Shown here piece after piece: positions 17,457-25,669 of a DNA stretch of 64,000 nucleotides (position 1 is its first letter; each line of letters begins with the position of its first letter). A program made the position numbers and the translations under genes. The stretch spans positions 1 through 64,000 of the forward strand of contig JAPWKG010000013.1 in assembly GCA_028283625.1 (NCBI GenBank), given 5' to 3'. This DNA is from Acidobacteriaceae bacterium. GTDB lineage: Bacteria > Acidobacteriota > Terriglobia > Terriglobales > Acidobacteriaceae. The notes below the pieces were generated by a model. That model was not told the origin of the DNA. It searched no databases and was given only the letters and a program-made list of their open reading frames with translations.

Positions 17457-18185
17457 ATGAAATCTGCTACCTGTGCTCTTCTCTCCATCGTCGCGGCCGC
17501 CACGTCGGCGCTCGCTGTTTCCGCCCAGACCGCAAAGCCCGCTACCAGAACAGCGGCGCATCATGCGCCCGTCGCATCCAAACTTGGCGGCTGCGTAACC
17601 ACGCCAACGTTGTCGGCGAAGATCCCTACGCTCCCGGCGGATGCTCCGTGCGTCAAGACGCTCTATGCGGTCACGCGCCGCCCCGAGGTTGTCCTCGACT
17701 ATGCGTCTCCGCTCGTCGGACCGGAACTGCGTGAGCTTCTCGACCAGAAGCCCGTAACGATTGCGCTTGATTACGTTGATACCAAGGTGGGCACAGGTGA
17801 GCTTGCCAAGCCGGGCAAGTGGTACACCGTGCACTACACCGGTTACCTTCTGGATGGCACGAAGTTCGACTCCTCCGTAGACCGTGGCGAACCCATCTCC
17901 TTCCCGTACGGTCAGCACCGCGTCATTCAGGGCTGGGACACAGGCTTTGAAGGAATGCGCGTGGGCGGCAAGCGCCGTCTGTATGTGCCCTATCAGCTTG
18001 CTTACGGCGAACAGGGTCACCCACCGGTCATCCCTGCGAAAAGCGAATTAGTCTTTGACGTCGAGCTGGTGGCACAGAGCGACACACAGCCTGCTCCGCC
18101 TAAGCCGAAGGCTGCACCGGCGCCCGCTCCGGCAGCCAAGCCTGCAGCCGCAGCAGAGCCAGCTCAGACTGAAGAGAAGAAGTAA
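17457..18185 (+). CDS. Secreted FKBP-type peptidyl-prolyl isomerase
   Basis: A 242-residue protein with a Sec signal peptide (about 1-24, ending AVSAQT) and a single FKBP domain from about 95 to 205. The domain has WYTVHYTGYLLDGTKFDSS, GQHRVIQGWDTGFEGMRVGG and RLYVPYQLAYGEQG, keeping the hydrophobic pocket (Tyr, Asp, Trp) of active enzymes. A low-complexity Ala/Pro/Lys tail (about 207-242) ends the protein. It likely helps fold proteins in the periplasm. It is the last gene before a terminator, 28 bp behind the Lpt permease, so it probably belongs to the envelope operon. Confidence 0.9.
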   Translation: MKSATCALLSIVAAATSALAVSAQTAKPATRTAAHHAPVASKLGGCVTTPTLSAKIPTLPADAPCVKTLYAVTRRPEVVLDYASPLVGPELRELLDQKPVTIALDYVDTKVGTGELAKPGKWYTVHYTGYLLDGTKFDSSVDRGEPISFPYGQHRVIQGWDTGFEGMRVGGKRRLYVPYQLAYGEQGHPPVIPAKSELVFDVELVAQSDTQPAPPKPKAAPAPAPAAKPAAAAEPAQTEEKK

Positions 18186-18200
18186 CTTTCTTCCAACCCC

Positions 18201-18239
18201 AAAGGCGGTTGCAGGCTAACAATAGCTGCGACCGCCTTT
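18201..18239 (+). terminator. Terminator after the FKBP gene
   Basis: AAAGGCGGT (18201-18209) pairs with ACCGCCTTT (18231-18239), with additional pairing TGCAG/CTGCG inside, followed by GCTTTC. It separates the kinase-to-FKBP operon from the ABC exporter gene. Confidence 0.8.
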
Positions 18240-18270
18240 GCTTTCAAGCATCGTACTAAGAGTCCTGTTT

Positions 18271-20022
18271 ATGATTGAACGCCTTCGTCCCCTATTCCCT
18301 TACCTTCGTCGCTACTGGAAGAGCTTTGCCGGTGGCGGAGTGGCGCTCGTTATCTACAACTGTTCCAAGGCGATGCTTCCCCTGCTCATCGGAGGAGCCA
18401 TCGATGACCTGCGCCACGAGCTCTCGGCGCGCGTCATTCTCCACAACACACTGCTGCTGTTAGTCGTTGCCGCGGTCTCTGCCATCTTCCTCTACACCAT
18501 GCGGCAGGTCATCATCGGGGCCTCGCGCGAGATTGAATACGATCTGCGCAACGATCTTTTCGCGCATCTGGAACAGCAGCCTCCCAGCTTCTTCCAGCGC
18601 CATCGCACGGGCGACATTATGGCGCGTTCCACCAACGATCTGAATGCGGTCCGCCAGTTGCTTGGTCCCGCCATCATGTACTCGGCTAATACCGTTGTCT
18701 TTACCGCAGCGGCGCTGCCCTTCATGCTGCGCATCTCTCCGCACCTGACTCTATTCGCGTTCCTTCCCTTGCCCTTCGCCTCCGTACTGGTTCAGTACTT
18801 TGGCTCCAAGATCCATACGCGCTTTGAACGGATTCAAGCCATGTTCTCTGACATCTCCGCGCAGGCGGAAGAGAACTTCTCCGGTGCTCGGCTTATCCGT
18901 GCCTTCGCGCAGGAAGAAGCGCAGATCGCAGCGTTTGAAACCTCCAACCGCGAGTACATCAACCGTTCGCTGCGTCTTGCACGCCTCATGGCAATGCTCT
19001 GGCCAACTCTGGAACTCGTGCTTGGAATTTCGCTAATGATTACCCTCCTCGTCGGAGGACGCGAGGTAGTGCTTCACCACATTACCGTAGGCCAGTTCAC
19101 AAGCTACAACGTTTATATGGTTCAGCTCACCTGGCCCATGATTGCCATTGGATGGGTCGTCAACCTGGTCCAGCGAGGCGCCGCCAGCGTAACCCGCATC
19201 CACGCGCTCATGCTCGAAACGCCTGAAATCGACGACACCCATGCCGACCAGTCACTTGCCGAAGCAACACTCCGTGGCGATATCGAATTCAACCACCTTC
19301 GCTTTGCGTACTCCAGCGGCCCCGAGGTATTGCACGATATTTCGCTCAGGATTCAGGCCGGAACCAGCCTCGCAATCGTCGGCCCTACCGGCTCAGGCAA
19401 GACCACGCTGACATCCTTGATTCCACGGCTTCAGGATGCGCCAGCAGGTGAGGTTCTGATCGACGGTCGCCCCATCACCTCCTACCCACTCGAAACTTTG
19501 CGTCGCAATATTGGGCTAGTTCCCCAGGAAACCTTCCTCTTCTCCACGACCATTCACGACAACGTTTCCTTCGGCTCTCCCGACGCAACTCGAGAAGAAG
19601 TTGTAGACGCAGCGCGCGTTGCCCACATCGCCAACGAAATTCTTGAGTTTCCTCAGGGCTTCGATACCATCGTCGGCGAGCGTGGCGTAACTCTTTCCGG
19701 TGGGCAGAAACAACGCACCGCAATCGCACGCGCCTTGTTAAGAAATCCTCGCATCCTGATTCTTGATGATGCCCTGGCCTCTGTGGACACCTACACGGAA
19801 GAACAGATCCTGCAGGGGCTGCAAACAGTAATGCGCGATCGAACCACGATTCTGATCGCGCACCGTGTTTCTACCGCTCGCAGCGCAGATCGCATCGCTG
19901 TACTTGTTGAAGGGAAAATTGCTGAGCTGGGAACGCACGAAGAGCTACTCGCTCTTGGCGGGTATTACGCTGAGCTTGCAGAAAAGCAGAGCCTCGAAGA
20001 AGAGCTCGCGCACACGGCCTAA
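18271..20022 (+). CDS. ABC exporter half-transporter (MsbA/MdlB type)
   Basis: A 583-residue protein with a six-helix type-I exporter membrane domain (about 1-310), including the coupling-helix region ENFSGARLIRAFAQEEAQI. The C-terminal ATPase has Walker A GPTGSGKTT (from 371), Q-loop VPQETFLFS, signature LSGGQKQR (475 on), Walker B ILILDDALASVD and the H-loop AHRVST. It should work as a homodimer, or with a partner elsewhere, to export lipids, peptides or drugs. ATG 18271 is preferred because the upstream in-frame TTG at 18238 overlaps the preceding terminator. Its TAA overlaps the fliS stop codon tail to tail (20019-20022). Confidence 0.93.
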   Translation: MIERLRPLFPYLRRYWKSFAGGGVALVIYNCSKAMLPLLIGGAIDDLRHELSARVILHNTLLLLVVAAVSAIFLYTMRQVIIGASREIEYDLRNDLFAHLEQQPPSFFQRHRTGDIMARSTNDLNAVRQLLGPAIMYSANTVVFTAAALPFMLRISPHLTLFAFLPLPFASVLVQYFGSKIHTRFERIQAMFSDISAQAEENFSGARLIRAFAQEEAQIAAFETSNREYINRSLRLARLMAMLWPTLELVLGISLMITLLVGGREVVLHHITVGQFTSYNVYMVQLTWPMIAIGWVVNLVQRGAASVTRIHALMLETPEIDDTHADQSLAEATLRGDIEFNHLRFAYSSGPEVLHDISLRIQAGTSLAIVGPTGSGKTTLTSLIPRLQDAPAGEVLIDGRPITSYPLETLRRNIGLVPQETFLFSTTIHDNVSFGSPDATREEVVDAARVAHIANEILEFPQGFDTIVGERGVTLSGGQKQRTAIARALLRNPRILILDDALASVDTYTEEQILQGLQTVMRDRTTILIAHRVSTARSADRIAVLVEGKIAELGTHEELLALGGYYAELAEKQSLEEELAHTA

Positions 20023-20516
20023 ACGGCCCAGCTGCGCGAGCTTTGATCGTCGGCAAACTCCTGCGCGAGGCTTACACCTGTCGGGGTTGCAGGCATCACT
20101 TCCGCTCTGGTTCGCAGCTCTCGCGGAAGCACCCTGTTCGCCTCTGGATCGCGTGCCACGACGGTCCAGGCATCGCGCACGTTGCGGATGCAAAGAATCA
20201 CCTCCTGCAACTCCTCCGCGGAGGCACGATGAGACGCCTCGAGCGTCATCGTGAACATCGCAGCATAAAAGTCGCCGAGAGCATGCGCGGTCTTGCCTCC
20301 AACATCAGGGCGAAGGCGAGCCTGAAGATACATCAAAATATCAAGCGCCTTCTTCACTGCAAGTCTGCGACCGCGCACGTCATCTTCAAGGGCAGCCTGA
20401 ACGGCGCGGTAGAGAAAGCGAATTGCCCCGTCGTAGAGAGCAATGATGAGCTCTACGCCAGTGGCTCCTGCAAGCGCCTGATCCCGATAACTGTTGACAA
20501 GTGCTTCCTGATGCAT
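20019..20516 (-). CDS. fliS: Flagellin export chaperone FliS
   Basis: A 165-residue, mostly helical protein starting MHQEALVNSYRDQALAGATGVELIIALYDGAIRFLY, split here in the family's typical way: SYRDQALAGAT, then the conserved LYDGAIRFL. FliS binds the disordered C-terminus of unpolymerised flagellin in the cytoplasm and keeps it ready for export. The family is usually about 125-135 residues; here an extra tail after about residue 135 (RTRAEVMPATPTGVSLAQEF) is present. GGAG 7 bases before the ATG fits. It follows fliD after 14 bp, the usual fliD-fliS pairing. Confidence 0.9.
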   Translation of the reverse strand: MHQEALVNSYRDQALAGATGVELIIALYDGAIRFLYRAVQAALEDDVRGRRLAVKKALDILMYLQARLRPDVGGKTAHALGDFYAAMFTMTLEASHRASAEELQEVILCIRNVRDAWTVVARDPEANRVLPRELRTRAEVMPATPTGVSLAQEFADDQSSRSWAV

Positions 20517-20530
20517 GCTCTTCTCCTGCG

Positions 20531-21889
20531 TTACTTGGTGTTGTATCCGGTAACCGCTGCGTACATCTTGTCGACCTCATCCAACTGGCTCGGGATCGAC
20601 TGCAAAATCTGATTTGCCTCGTTCAACTCTGTCGTCAGCTGCGTCTTCTGCGTCGCAATGCGCGCTTCGGTATCCGAGATGTTTTTATTGAGCGTGCTTT
20701 CCTGAGAACTGTTCTGCTGGAGCGCAAGGTATACCGCTCCGGTTGTTCGCGTTGAGCTCAACCCGTTCAAGGTTTGCGTCAAATTGGAACCATAGCTTCC
20801 AGAGTTTTGAAAATATCCAACCGCATCCGAGAAGCTCGAATTCAGTGCAGACAGCGCCGTGCTTTGCGTGAAGGTCAGTGTGCCGTCCTGATTCACATCA
20901 ATGCCGAGTTGCGACAGCGAAGAGATCGTTCCCGAGTTACCTCCGGAGATCAACGAACCTCCAAGCTGCTGCTGAATAAGAGCAAGTGTGGGATCACCAT
21001 AGAGCGGCTCTGCATTGCCGCTGGAGTCTTTACCTTCCTGCGTTTTGATGTCTGAAACGACCTGGTTATACGCCGTCACAAAAGAGCTCAGTGCCGAAGC
21101 AACGGAACTTGTGTCGTTCGTGATCTGCACCTGAACTGCATTGCTAGATGTATTCAGGATCTGAAACGTTACGCCCGGAATTGCCGTGGAGATCGTATTC
21201 GAAGAACTTTGGATGGCGATGCCGTCAACGGTCAGACTCGCATCCTTTCCATCGTGACCGACCTGCGTCGTAATATCGCTGCCTGTCGTTGTATCAGAAA
21301 GGCTATTCGATACGGTCAACTCGCCTGCAGCACCGCTGGTGCCGCTCACCAAAGAGAGCCTTTGGCCGTTGGAGTCAGAAATGATGCTGGCAGTCACTCC
21401 AATGCCTTCAGCGTTGATCGCCGCCGCTAATGACTGAAGCGTGTTTGTAGAGTCATCCACGGTGATGGTCTGTGCGGTACCGCTCCCTACCTGGATCGAA
21501 ATGCTGCCGCTGATCGTATCGCCAGAAGCCACCGCTGAAGAGTAAACGGAGGAGGTCTGAGCCAGTGAATTAACCACGATCTCGTGAGAGCTTGCGACCG
21601 CAGAAGCCGTAGCTGAGCTAAGGGCAACAATGCTCGTATCGGAGGATGCCCCATCTTTCTGAGCGAAAATCCCATTGAAGTCTGTCAATGATTGCAAAGA
21701 CGTTGACAGAGACGCGAGGTCCGTTCCGATCGATGAAAGAGCCGTATCCTGCGCCTGCAGCTGGGTGAGCTGATTCTTCCAGGGCGTCTCCACCGCCTGC
21801 TGAATCGCGATAATCTGCGACACCGTTGACGCTACGTCGAAGCCATCTCCGCTGGTCGCAGAGCCAAATGACAAACCGATCGTCCCCAC
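20531..21889 (-). CDS. fliD: Flagellar filament cap protein FliD
   Basis: A 452-residue hook-associated protein 2. I start it at GTG 21889, which has GGAGG just upstream and yields MGTIGLSFGSATSGDGFDVA, the characteristic FliD N-terminus. A farther in-frame start would place coding sequence between the sigma-28 promoter and that RBS. The N-terminal domain (about 12-110) includes IAIQQAVETPWKNQLTQLQA. The middle is Ser/Thr-rich. The C-terminal coiled region (STLNKNISDTEARIATQKTQ) ends in QLDEVDKMYAAVTGYNTK. FliD caps the growing filament and directs flagellin assembly. It is transcribed with fliS. Confidence 0.92.
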   Translation of the reverse strand: MGTIGLSFGSATSGDGFDVASTVSQIIAIQQAVETPWKNQLTQLQAQDTALSSIGTDLASLSTSLQSLTDFNGIFAQKDGASSDTSIVALSSATASAVASSHEIVVNSLAQTSSVYSSAVASGDTISGSISIQVGSGTAQTITVDDSTNTLQSLAAAINAEGIGVTASIISDSNGQRLSLVSGTSGAAGELTVSNSLSDTTTGSDITTQVGHDGKDASLTVDGIAIQSSSNTISTAIPGVTFQILNTSSNAVQVQITNDTSSVASALSSFVTAYNQVVSDIKTQEGKDSSGNAEPLYGDPTLALIQQQLGGSLISGGNSGTISSLSQLGIDVNQDGTLTFTQSTALSALNSSFSDAVGYFQNSGSYGSNLTQTLNGLSSTRTTGAVYLALQQNSSQESTLNKNISDTEARIATQKTQLTTELNEANQILQSIPSQLDEVDKMYAAVTGYNTK

Positions 21890-21936
21890 AGCCCCTCCAG
21901 CGTTTCGTAGCCCTGCGTGATTAGGCAGTACTCTCC

Positions 21937-21963
21937 TTATCGGCAAAAGCGGTAAGGACTTTA
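21937..21963 (-). promoter_or_regulatory. Sigma-28 (FliA) promoter for fliD-fliS
   Basis: On the minus strand TAAA (21963-21960) is followed by exactly 15 bases and GCCGATAA (21944-21937), an exact match to the FliA consensus TAAA-N15-GCCGATAA. It ends 48 bases before the GTG start of fliD, leaving a leader of about 40 bases. The spacing and complete match are read directly from the sequence. Class-III flagellar control by FliA is established for this type of gene. Confidence 0.92.
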
Positions 21964-22003
21964 ATTTGTGTCGAACGTGCCCGCTCTAAACATCCGCTCA
22001 TAC

Positions 22004-22033
22004 AAACGGAGGACCCCGAAAGGTCCTCCGTTT
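22004..22033 (-). terminator. Terminator after flagellin
   Basis: A perfect 12-bp stem, AAACGGAGGACC (22004-22015) with GGTCCTCCGTTT (22022-22033), and a six-base loop. It lies 30 bases past the fliC stop and just upstream of the fliD promoter, so fliC and fliD are separate transcripts. Confidence 0.88.
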
Positions 22034-22063
22034 ACGGCGAGCGCTTATCGGCCGATCAAGGGT

Positions 22064-22918
22064 TTACTGCAGCAACTTCAGAACTTCCTGCGCAACACTG
22101 TTGGCCTGTGCCAAAGCGCTGATGCCTGTCTGAGAAAGCACCTGGTACTTTGCCATATCGCTTGTTGCCTGACCATAGTTGGTCGAGCGAATGTTGGACT
22201 CTGCCGAGGTCAGGTTCTCCGACTCTGCAGAAGCAACGTTGCTTGCCGCGTTCAGCTGGTTGATGTTTGCGCCGATCGCGCCACGCTGGTAGGCCACATC
22301 CTGAATTGCGGAGGTAAGCGCCACCAAAACACTCTGAGCGGTAGAGGCCGTCAGGGTCGAGACAGTGCTTGCCGTGAAATCAACACCGGCGCCGCCCGAA
22401 GAGGTACCGACGGAGCTGCTCGTCAAGCTGCCGATGGTATCGGAGAAGGTAGTCGTGCCGCTGGTCGTACCGTCGGAGACTACGATATTGGTCGCCGTTG
22501 AGGTGAAGACCGAGTTGCCGTTGAAGTTCGTGGTCGATCCGATGTTCGAGATCTCGGTCAGGATGTTCTGGTACTCCTGATTGGCAGCCGAAACCTGCGA
22601 AGTGTTAAGCGTACCGTTCGATGCTTCGGTCGCCAGCGTAACGGCGCGGTTGAGAAGGTTGGTAACCTGTGCCAGAGCACCGTCGGCCGTCTGCAGCAGG
22701 CCGACACCGTCTGAAGCGTTTTGCGCCGACTGCGTCAAAGCGGCTTCGTTCGCCGCCAAACCGTCCGCTACGGCAAGGCCGGCTGCGTCATCCGCGCCAG
22801 AGTTGATGCGCGAACCAGAGGAAAGCTGCGTCAGCGTCTTCTGCAAGCTGGCCTGCGTCTGGTTCAGATTGTTCTGCGCATACATAGCTGCGATGTTATT
22901 GAGGACACCGAGTGACAT
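22064..22918 (-). CDS. fliC: Flagellin
   Basis: A 284-residue flagellin of the short type. The conserved N-terminal D0/D1 helices run from MSLGVLNNIAAMYAQNNLNQ through LSSGSRINSGADDAAGLAVA to about residue 140. A short Ser/Thr/Gly-rich centre (about 140-200) replaces the large D2/D3 domains. The C-terminal D1/D0 helices run from AIQDVAYQRGAIGANINQLN to the final AQEVLKLLQ. It polymerises into the filament outside the cell. AGGAG lies 6 bases before the ATG. It has its own terminator and is divergent from flbD. Confidence 0.96.
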   Translation of the reverse strand: MSLGVLNNIAAMYAQNNLNQTQASLQKTLTQLSSGSRINSGADDAAGLAVADGLAANEAALTQSAQNASDGVGLLQTADGALAQVTNLLNRAVTLATEASNGTLNTSQVSAANQEYQNILTEISNIGSTTNFNGNSVFTSTATNIVVSDGTTSGTTTFSDTIGSLTSSSVGTSSGGAGVDFTASTVSTLTASTAQSVLVALTSAIQDVAYQRGAIGANINQLNAASNVASAESENLTSAESNIRSTNYGQATSDMAKYQVLSQTGISALAQANSVAQEVLKLLQ

Positions 22919-23001
22919 GCGTTTCTCCTGTGTACGACAAGTGAGTTGTGATCACGGTTCGGAACCACCAAACTCTGACGTTCAGGCCGTGCTCCCCCAC
23001 T

Positions 23002-23028
23002 TCATCGGCATGTCCCCGTATCGCATGA
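23002..23028 (-). promoter_or_regulatory. Weak sigma-28-like site upstream of fliC
   Basis: Minus-strand GCCGATGA (23009-23002) differs from the FliA -10 consensus at one base. The expected -35 position 15 bases upstream reads TCAT instead of TAAA. It is the best candidate I see in the 200-bp fliC/flbD gap, and flagellin genes usually depend on FliA, but the -35 is poor. Confidence 0.35.
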
Positions 23029-23118
23029 GCGGCGATCTTCGCTGTCCGATCTTAGAGCACACCTCTCACCTTCTCAGCCTTGCATCTCCGATAGACAGGA
23101 AGGAGCACACAGAACAGG

Positions 23119-23400
23119 ATGATTGAACTCACACGCTTGAACGGCAGCAAGATCACAGTGAACTGCGACCTTATTCGGTACGCAGAGTCGTCACCGGACA
23201 CAGTTCTGACGCTGGTGACCGGAGAGAAGCTGATCGTGCGGGAGCTGACGTCCGAGGTGGTGGAGCGAAGCATGCACTATCGTTCGGCGCTGTTACGTAC
23301 AGCCTGGCCAGATGCGGCCTCGTCGCTTGCGGCACGCGGTGCGTTCGAGGCGGCCCGTGCTGAGTCCGTTGAACCAGTAGATGAGATGCAAGGAGAGTAG
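23119..23400 (+). CDS. flbD: FlbD/SwrD-family flagellar protein
   Basis: A 93-residue protein. Residues 1-60 match the FlbD (SwrD) family: MIELTRLNGSKITVNCDLIR, then PDTVLTLVTGEKLIVRE. In Firmicutes and spirochaetes this small protein sits with motility genes and supports motor torque. This family is distinct from the Caulobacter FlbD transcription factor. The C-terminal 30 residues are an Ala-rich extension. It is separated from motA by two bases, so flbD-motA-motB form an operon running away from fliC. Confidence 0.82.
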   Translation: MIELTRLNGSKITVNCDLIRYAESSPDTVLTLVTGEKLIVRELTSEVVERSMHYRSALLRTAWPDAASSLAARGAFEAARAESVEPVDEMQGE

Positions 23401-23402
23401 CC

Positions 23403-24182
23403 GTGGACATCGCAAGCATCGGTGGCATCCTTCTCGCGATCATCGGCATTCTTGCCGGCATGATGATTGAGGGTGGAAGTATCGCACAGATTACACAACC
23501 CACTGCAGCCCTGATCGTCTGCGGAGGAACGGCCGGAGCGGTACTGCTGCAGTTCCCTCTCAACATCTGCATCGGTGCGGTCAAAAAAGCAGCACGCATC
23601 TTCTTCACCGACAAGCAGAACAGCGAAGCGATTCTGCGCCAGTTGGTGGAGTTCGCCAACAAGGCACGCAAGACCGGCATCGTCTCTCTGGATGCGGATC
23701 TCTCGACGGTGAAAGATCCGTTCCTCAAGCAGGCGCTCATGTTAGCCGTGGATGGAACGGAACCGGCCGAAGTGCGCAAGATTATGCAACTGGATCTGGA
23801 TAATCGCAGTGAGATTGAAGAGAAGATTCCCGCTGTGTTTGAGGCAGCAGGCGGCTATTCGCCTACGGTAGGCATTATCGGTGCGGTTCTGGGGCTGATT
23901 CAGGTCATGAAGAACCTGGACAACATTACCGAGGTAGGACGAGGGATCGCGACGGCCTTTGTCGCAACGATCTACGGTGTGGCGGTTGCGAACCTGATCT
24001 GCCTTCCGGCTGCAGGCAAGCTGAAGATCCGGCAGCGTGAGGAGCAGATGCTCAAAGAGATGATGCTCGAAGGTGTGGTCTCGATCATGGAAGGAATGAA
24101 CCCGCGCATGATGGAGACCAAGCTGCGCACCTATCTGATGGACTCAAAGCCTTCGGCCACAGCGGCTGAGGTAGCCGCATGA
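23403..24182 (+). CDS. motA: Flagellar motor stator subunit MotA
   Basis: A 259-residue stator subunit with four membrane segments, at about 5-25, 33-52, 150-170 and 185-205. The conserved GYSPTVGIIGAVLGLIQVM carries the family's key proline, and the large cytoplasmic loop is rich in charged residues that contact FliG. MotA forms the ion-conducting ring around MotB and drives flagellar rotation. GTG start two bases after flbD; the end overlaps motB by four bases (ATGA). Confidence 0.94.
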   Translation: MDIASIGGILLAIIGILAGMMIEGGSIAQITQPTAALIVCGGTAGAVLLQFPLNICIGAVKKAARIFFTDKQNSEAILRQLVEFANKARKTGIVSLDADLSTVKDPFLKQALMLAVDGTEPAEVRKIMQLDLDNRSEIEEKIPAVFEAAGGYSPTVGIIGAVLGLIQVMKNLDNITEVGRGIATAFVATIYGVAVANLICLPAAGKLKIRQREEQMLKEMMLEGVVSIMEGMNPRMMETKLRTYLMDSKPSATAAEVAA

Positions 24183-24958
24183 GCCGGAAGCGCAAGCACG
24201 AGCATGTAAACCATGAGCGCTGGCTGGTGAGCTATGCCGATTTCATCACGCTGCTCTTCGCGTTCTTCGTGGTTCTGTTTGCCAGCGGACAAGCAGACAA
24301 GAAGAAGCAACAGCGTTTCGCAAATGCTTTCCAGCAGGCCTTTGCGCAGATGGCCCTCTTTGAACCGCACTCCAAAGAGCCTTCGCTCAGCGATAGCGGC
24401 TCCGGGACACCGGATGAGGCAGCCAAGCCGTTGGAGCTTCCGCTGCAGGCGCAGGATAGCGGGCCGGAGATTCAACAGCGCATTCAAAAGCTGGTACAGG
24501 AGAACACCGGCAACGGAGCGGCGCTAAAGCCCGGTGACATGAGTACGCGCACGGTGCAGGACGGCGTGGCACTGAGCCTGCACGAAGCAGGCTTTTTCGC
24601 CTCGGGCTCAGCGGAGTTGCGCCCGCAGGCCATCGCAGCGTTACGCGCCATTGCAAGCCAGCTACAGGGCAACATGATCCGCGTGGAGGGCCATACGGAT
24701 AACCGCCCAATGCACTCTGCGCTCTACGTCTCTAACTGGGAGCTTTCAAGCGCACGCGCTGCGGCGATTGCACGCTTTCTGCTGGAGCACTCGACGATCA
24801 ATCCTTCCGCGGTAAGCGTTGCGGGCTACGCGGAGTTCCACCCTGTGGCCTCAAACGCTACCGAAGAAGGACGATCGACAAATCGAAGGGTCGACATTGT
24901 GTTTCTTTCACCCCAGAAGCAGGCGCCCGCCGGGGTTGCTGCAGAGCCGCAGCCCTGA
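24179..24958 (+). CDS. motB: Flagellar motor stator subunit MotB
   Basis: A 259-residue protein with one membrane helix (about 16-37) containing the ion-binding Asp21 in VSYADFITLLFAFFVVLF. A linker follows, then a C-terminal OmpA-like peptidoglycan-binding domain (about 120-245) with IRVEGHTDNRPMHS, NWELSSARAAAIARFLLE and STNRRVDIVF. It anchors the stator to the cell wall. The helix does not by itself settle whether H+ or Na+ is used. The start overlaps motA by ATGA. It ends four bases before the convergent YjbQ gene. Confidence 0.95.
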   Translation: MSRKRKHEHVNHERWLVSYADFITLLFAFFVVLFASGQADKKKQQRFANAFQQAFAQMALFEPHSKEPSLSDSGSGTPDEAAKPLELPLQAQDSGPEIQQRIQKLVQENTGNGAALKPGDMSTRTVQDGVALSLHEAGFFASGSAELRPQAIAALRAIASQLQGNMIRVEGHTDNRPMHSALYVSNWELSSARAAAIARFLLEHSTINPSAVSVAGYAEFHPVASNATEEGRSTNRRVDIVFLSPQKQAPAGVAAEPQP

Positions 24959-24962
24959 CCCG

Positions 24963-25385
24963 CTACGCCGCGGCGATACCGAGTACCTTGACGATGAGAC
25001 GCTTGGGACGCTGGCCGTCGAACTCGGCATAGAAGACGCGTTGCCAGGGACCGAGGTCGAGCTTGCCGCGCGTTACGGGCAAGGTGGTTTCGTGATGCAG
25101 GAGAAGCGACTTGAGGTGAGCGTCTCCGTTATCTTCACCGGTCTGGTGATGGTTGTACTCGGGCCCGCGGGGAGCGAGAGTTTCCAGCCATTCTCCGATG
25201 TCCTCGATCAGTCCGCTTTCATGGTCGTTGACGTAGACCGCAGCGGTGATGTGCATGGGAGAGACGAAGCATAGTCCGTCCTCAATGCCGGAGCGGCGCA
25301 CGATGGCTTCGACCTCATCGGTGATGTGGACCATCTCGTACCGCTTGCGCGTATGGAACGTCATGTATTCGGTGTGAGCCTTCAT
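24963..25385 (-). CDS. YjbQ-family protein (secondary thiamine-phosphate synthase type)
   Basis: A 140-residue protein from ATG 25385, giving [20 protein letters not shown], the standard YjbQ/UPF0047 N-terminus. The conserved parts are [20 protein letters not shown], then [20 protein letters not shown] with the family His and Asp cluster, and [20 protein letters not shown] near the end. E. coli YjbQ has weak thiamine phosphate synthase activity in vitro; the physiological role is uncertain. It is convergent with motB and not functionally linked to it. Confidence 0.88.
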   Translation of the reverse strand: MKAHTEYMTFHTRKRYEMVHITDEVEAIVRRSGIEDGLCFVSPMHITAAVYVNDHESGLIEDIGEWLETLAPRGPEYNHHQTGEDNGDAHLKSLLLHHETTLPVTRGKLDLGPWQRVFYAEFDGQRPKRLIVKVLGIAAA

Positions 25386-25669
25386 GGAGATAGGGTACCC
25401 CCCATGGGACTGATTGACTGCCTGCCTCGATGTGGCTGAGAAGACGGAGGTTGCGATAGACATTGCCTGCGTGCAGACAATCCCCCGCACCGTGAAGGCC
25501 GAACGCGGCCGAGCTGGAAGCAGCTTCTTCTATTGTAGAAAACCGCGATGGGCAGATACGCAAACTCTATTTGCTTTGCCTTGAGCGAGATGCACGGCTC
25601 AGGGGCTTGACAGGTTTTGTGACGTTTTTGGAGAAAGCGAGAGGGCTCCGGTGCAGTAGACTCTCGCTC

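Noticed and set aside
21880-21945. Possible cyclic di-GMP riboswitch in the fliD leader (CACGCAGGGCTACGAAACGC)
   Set aside because: The leader is only about 40 bases after the sigma-28 site and lacks the paired stems and GNRA loop of GEMM-I; the resemblance is a short string only.
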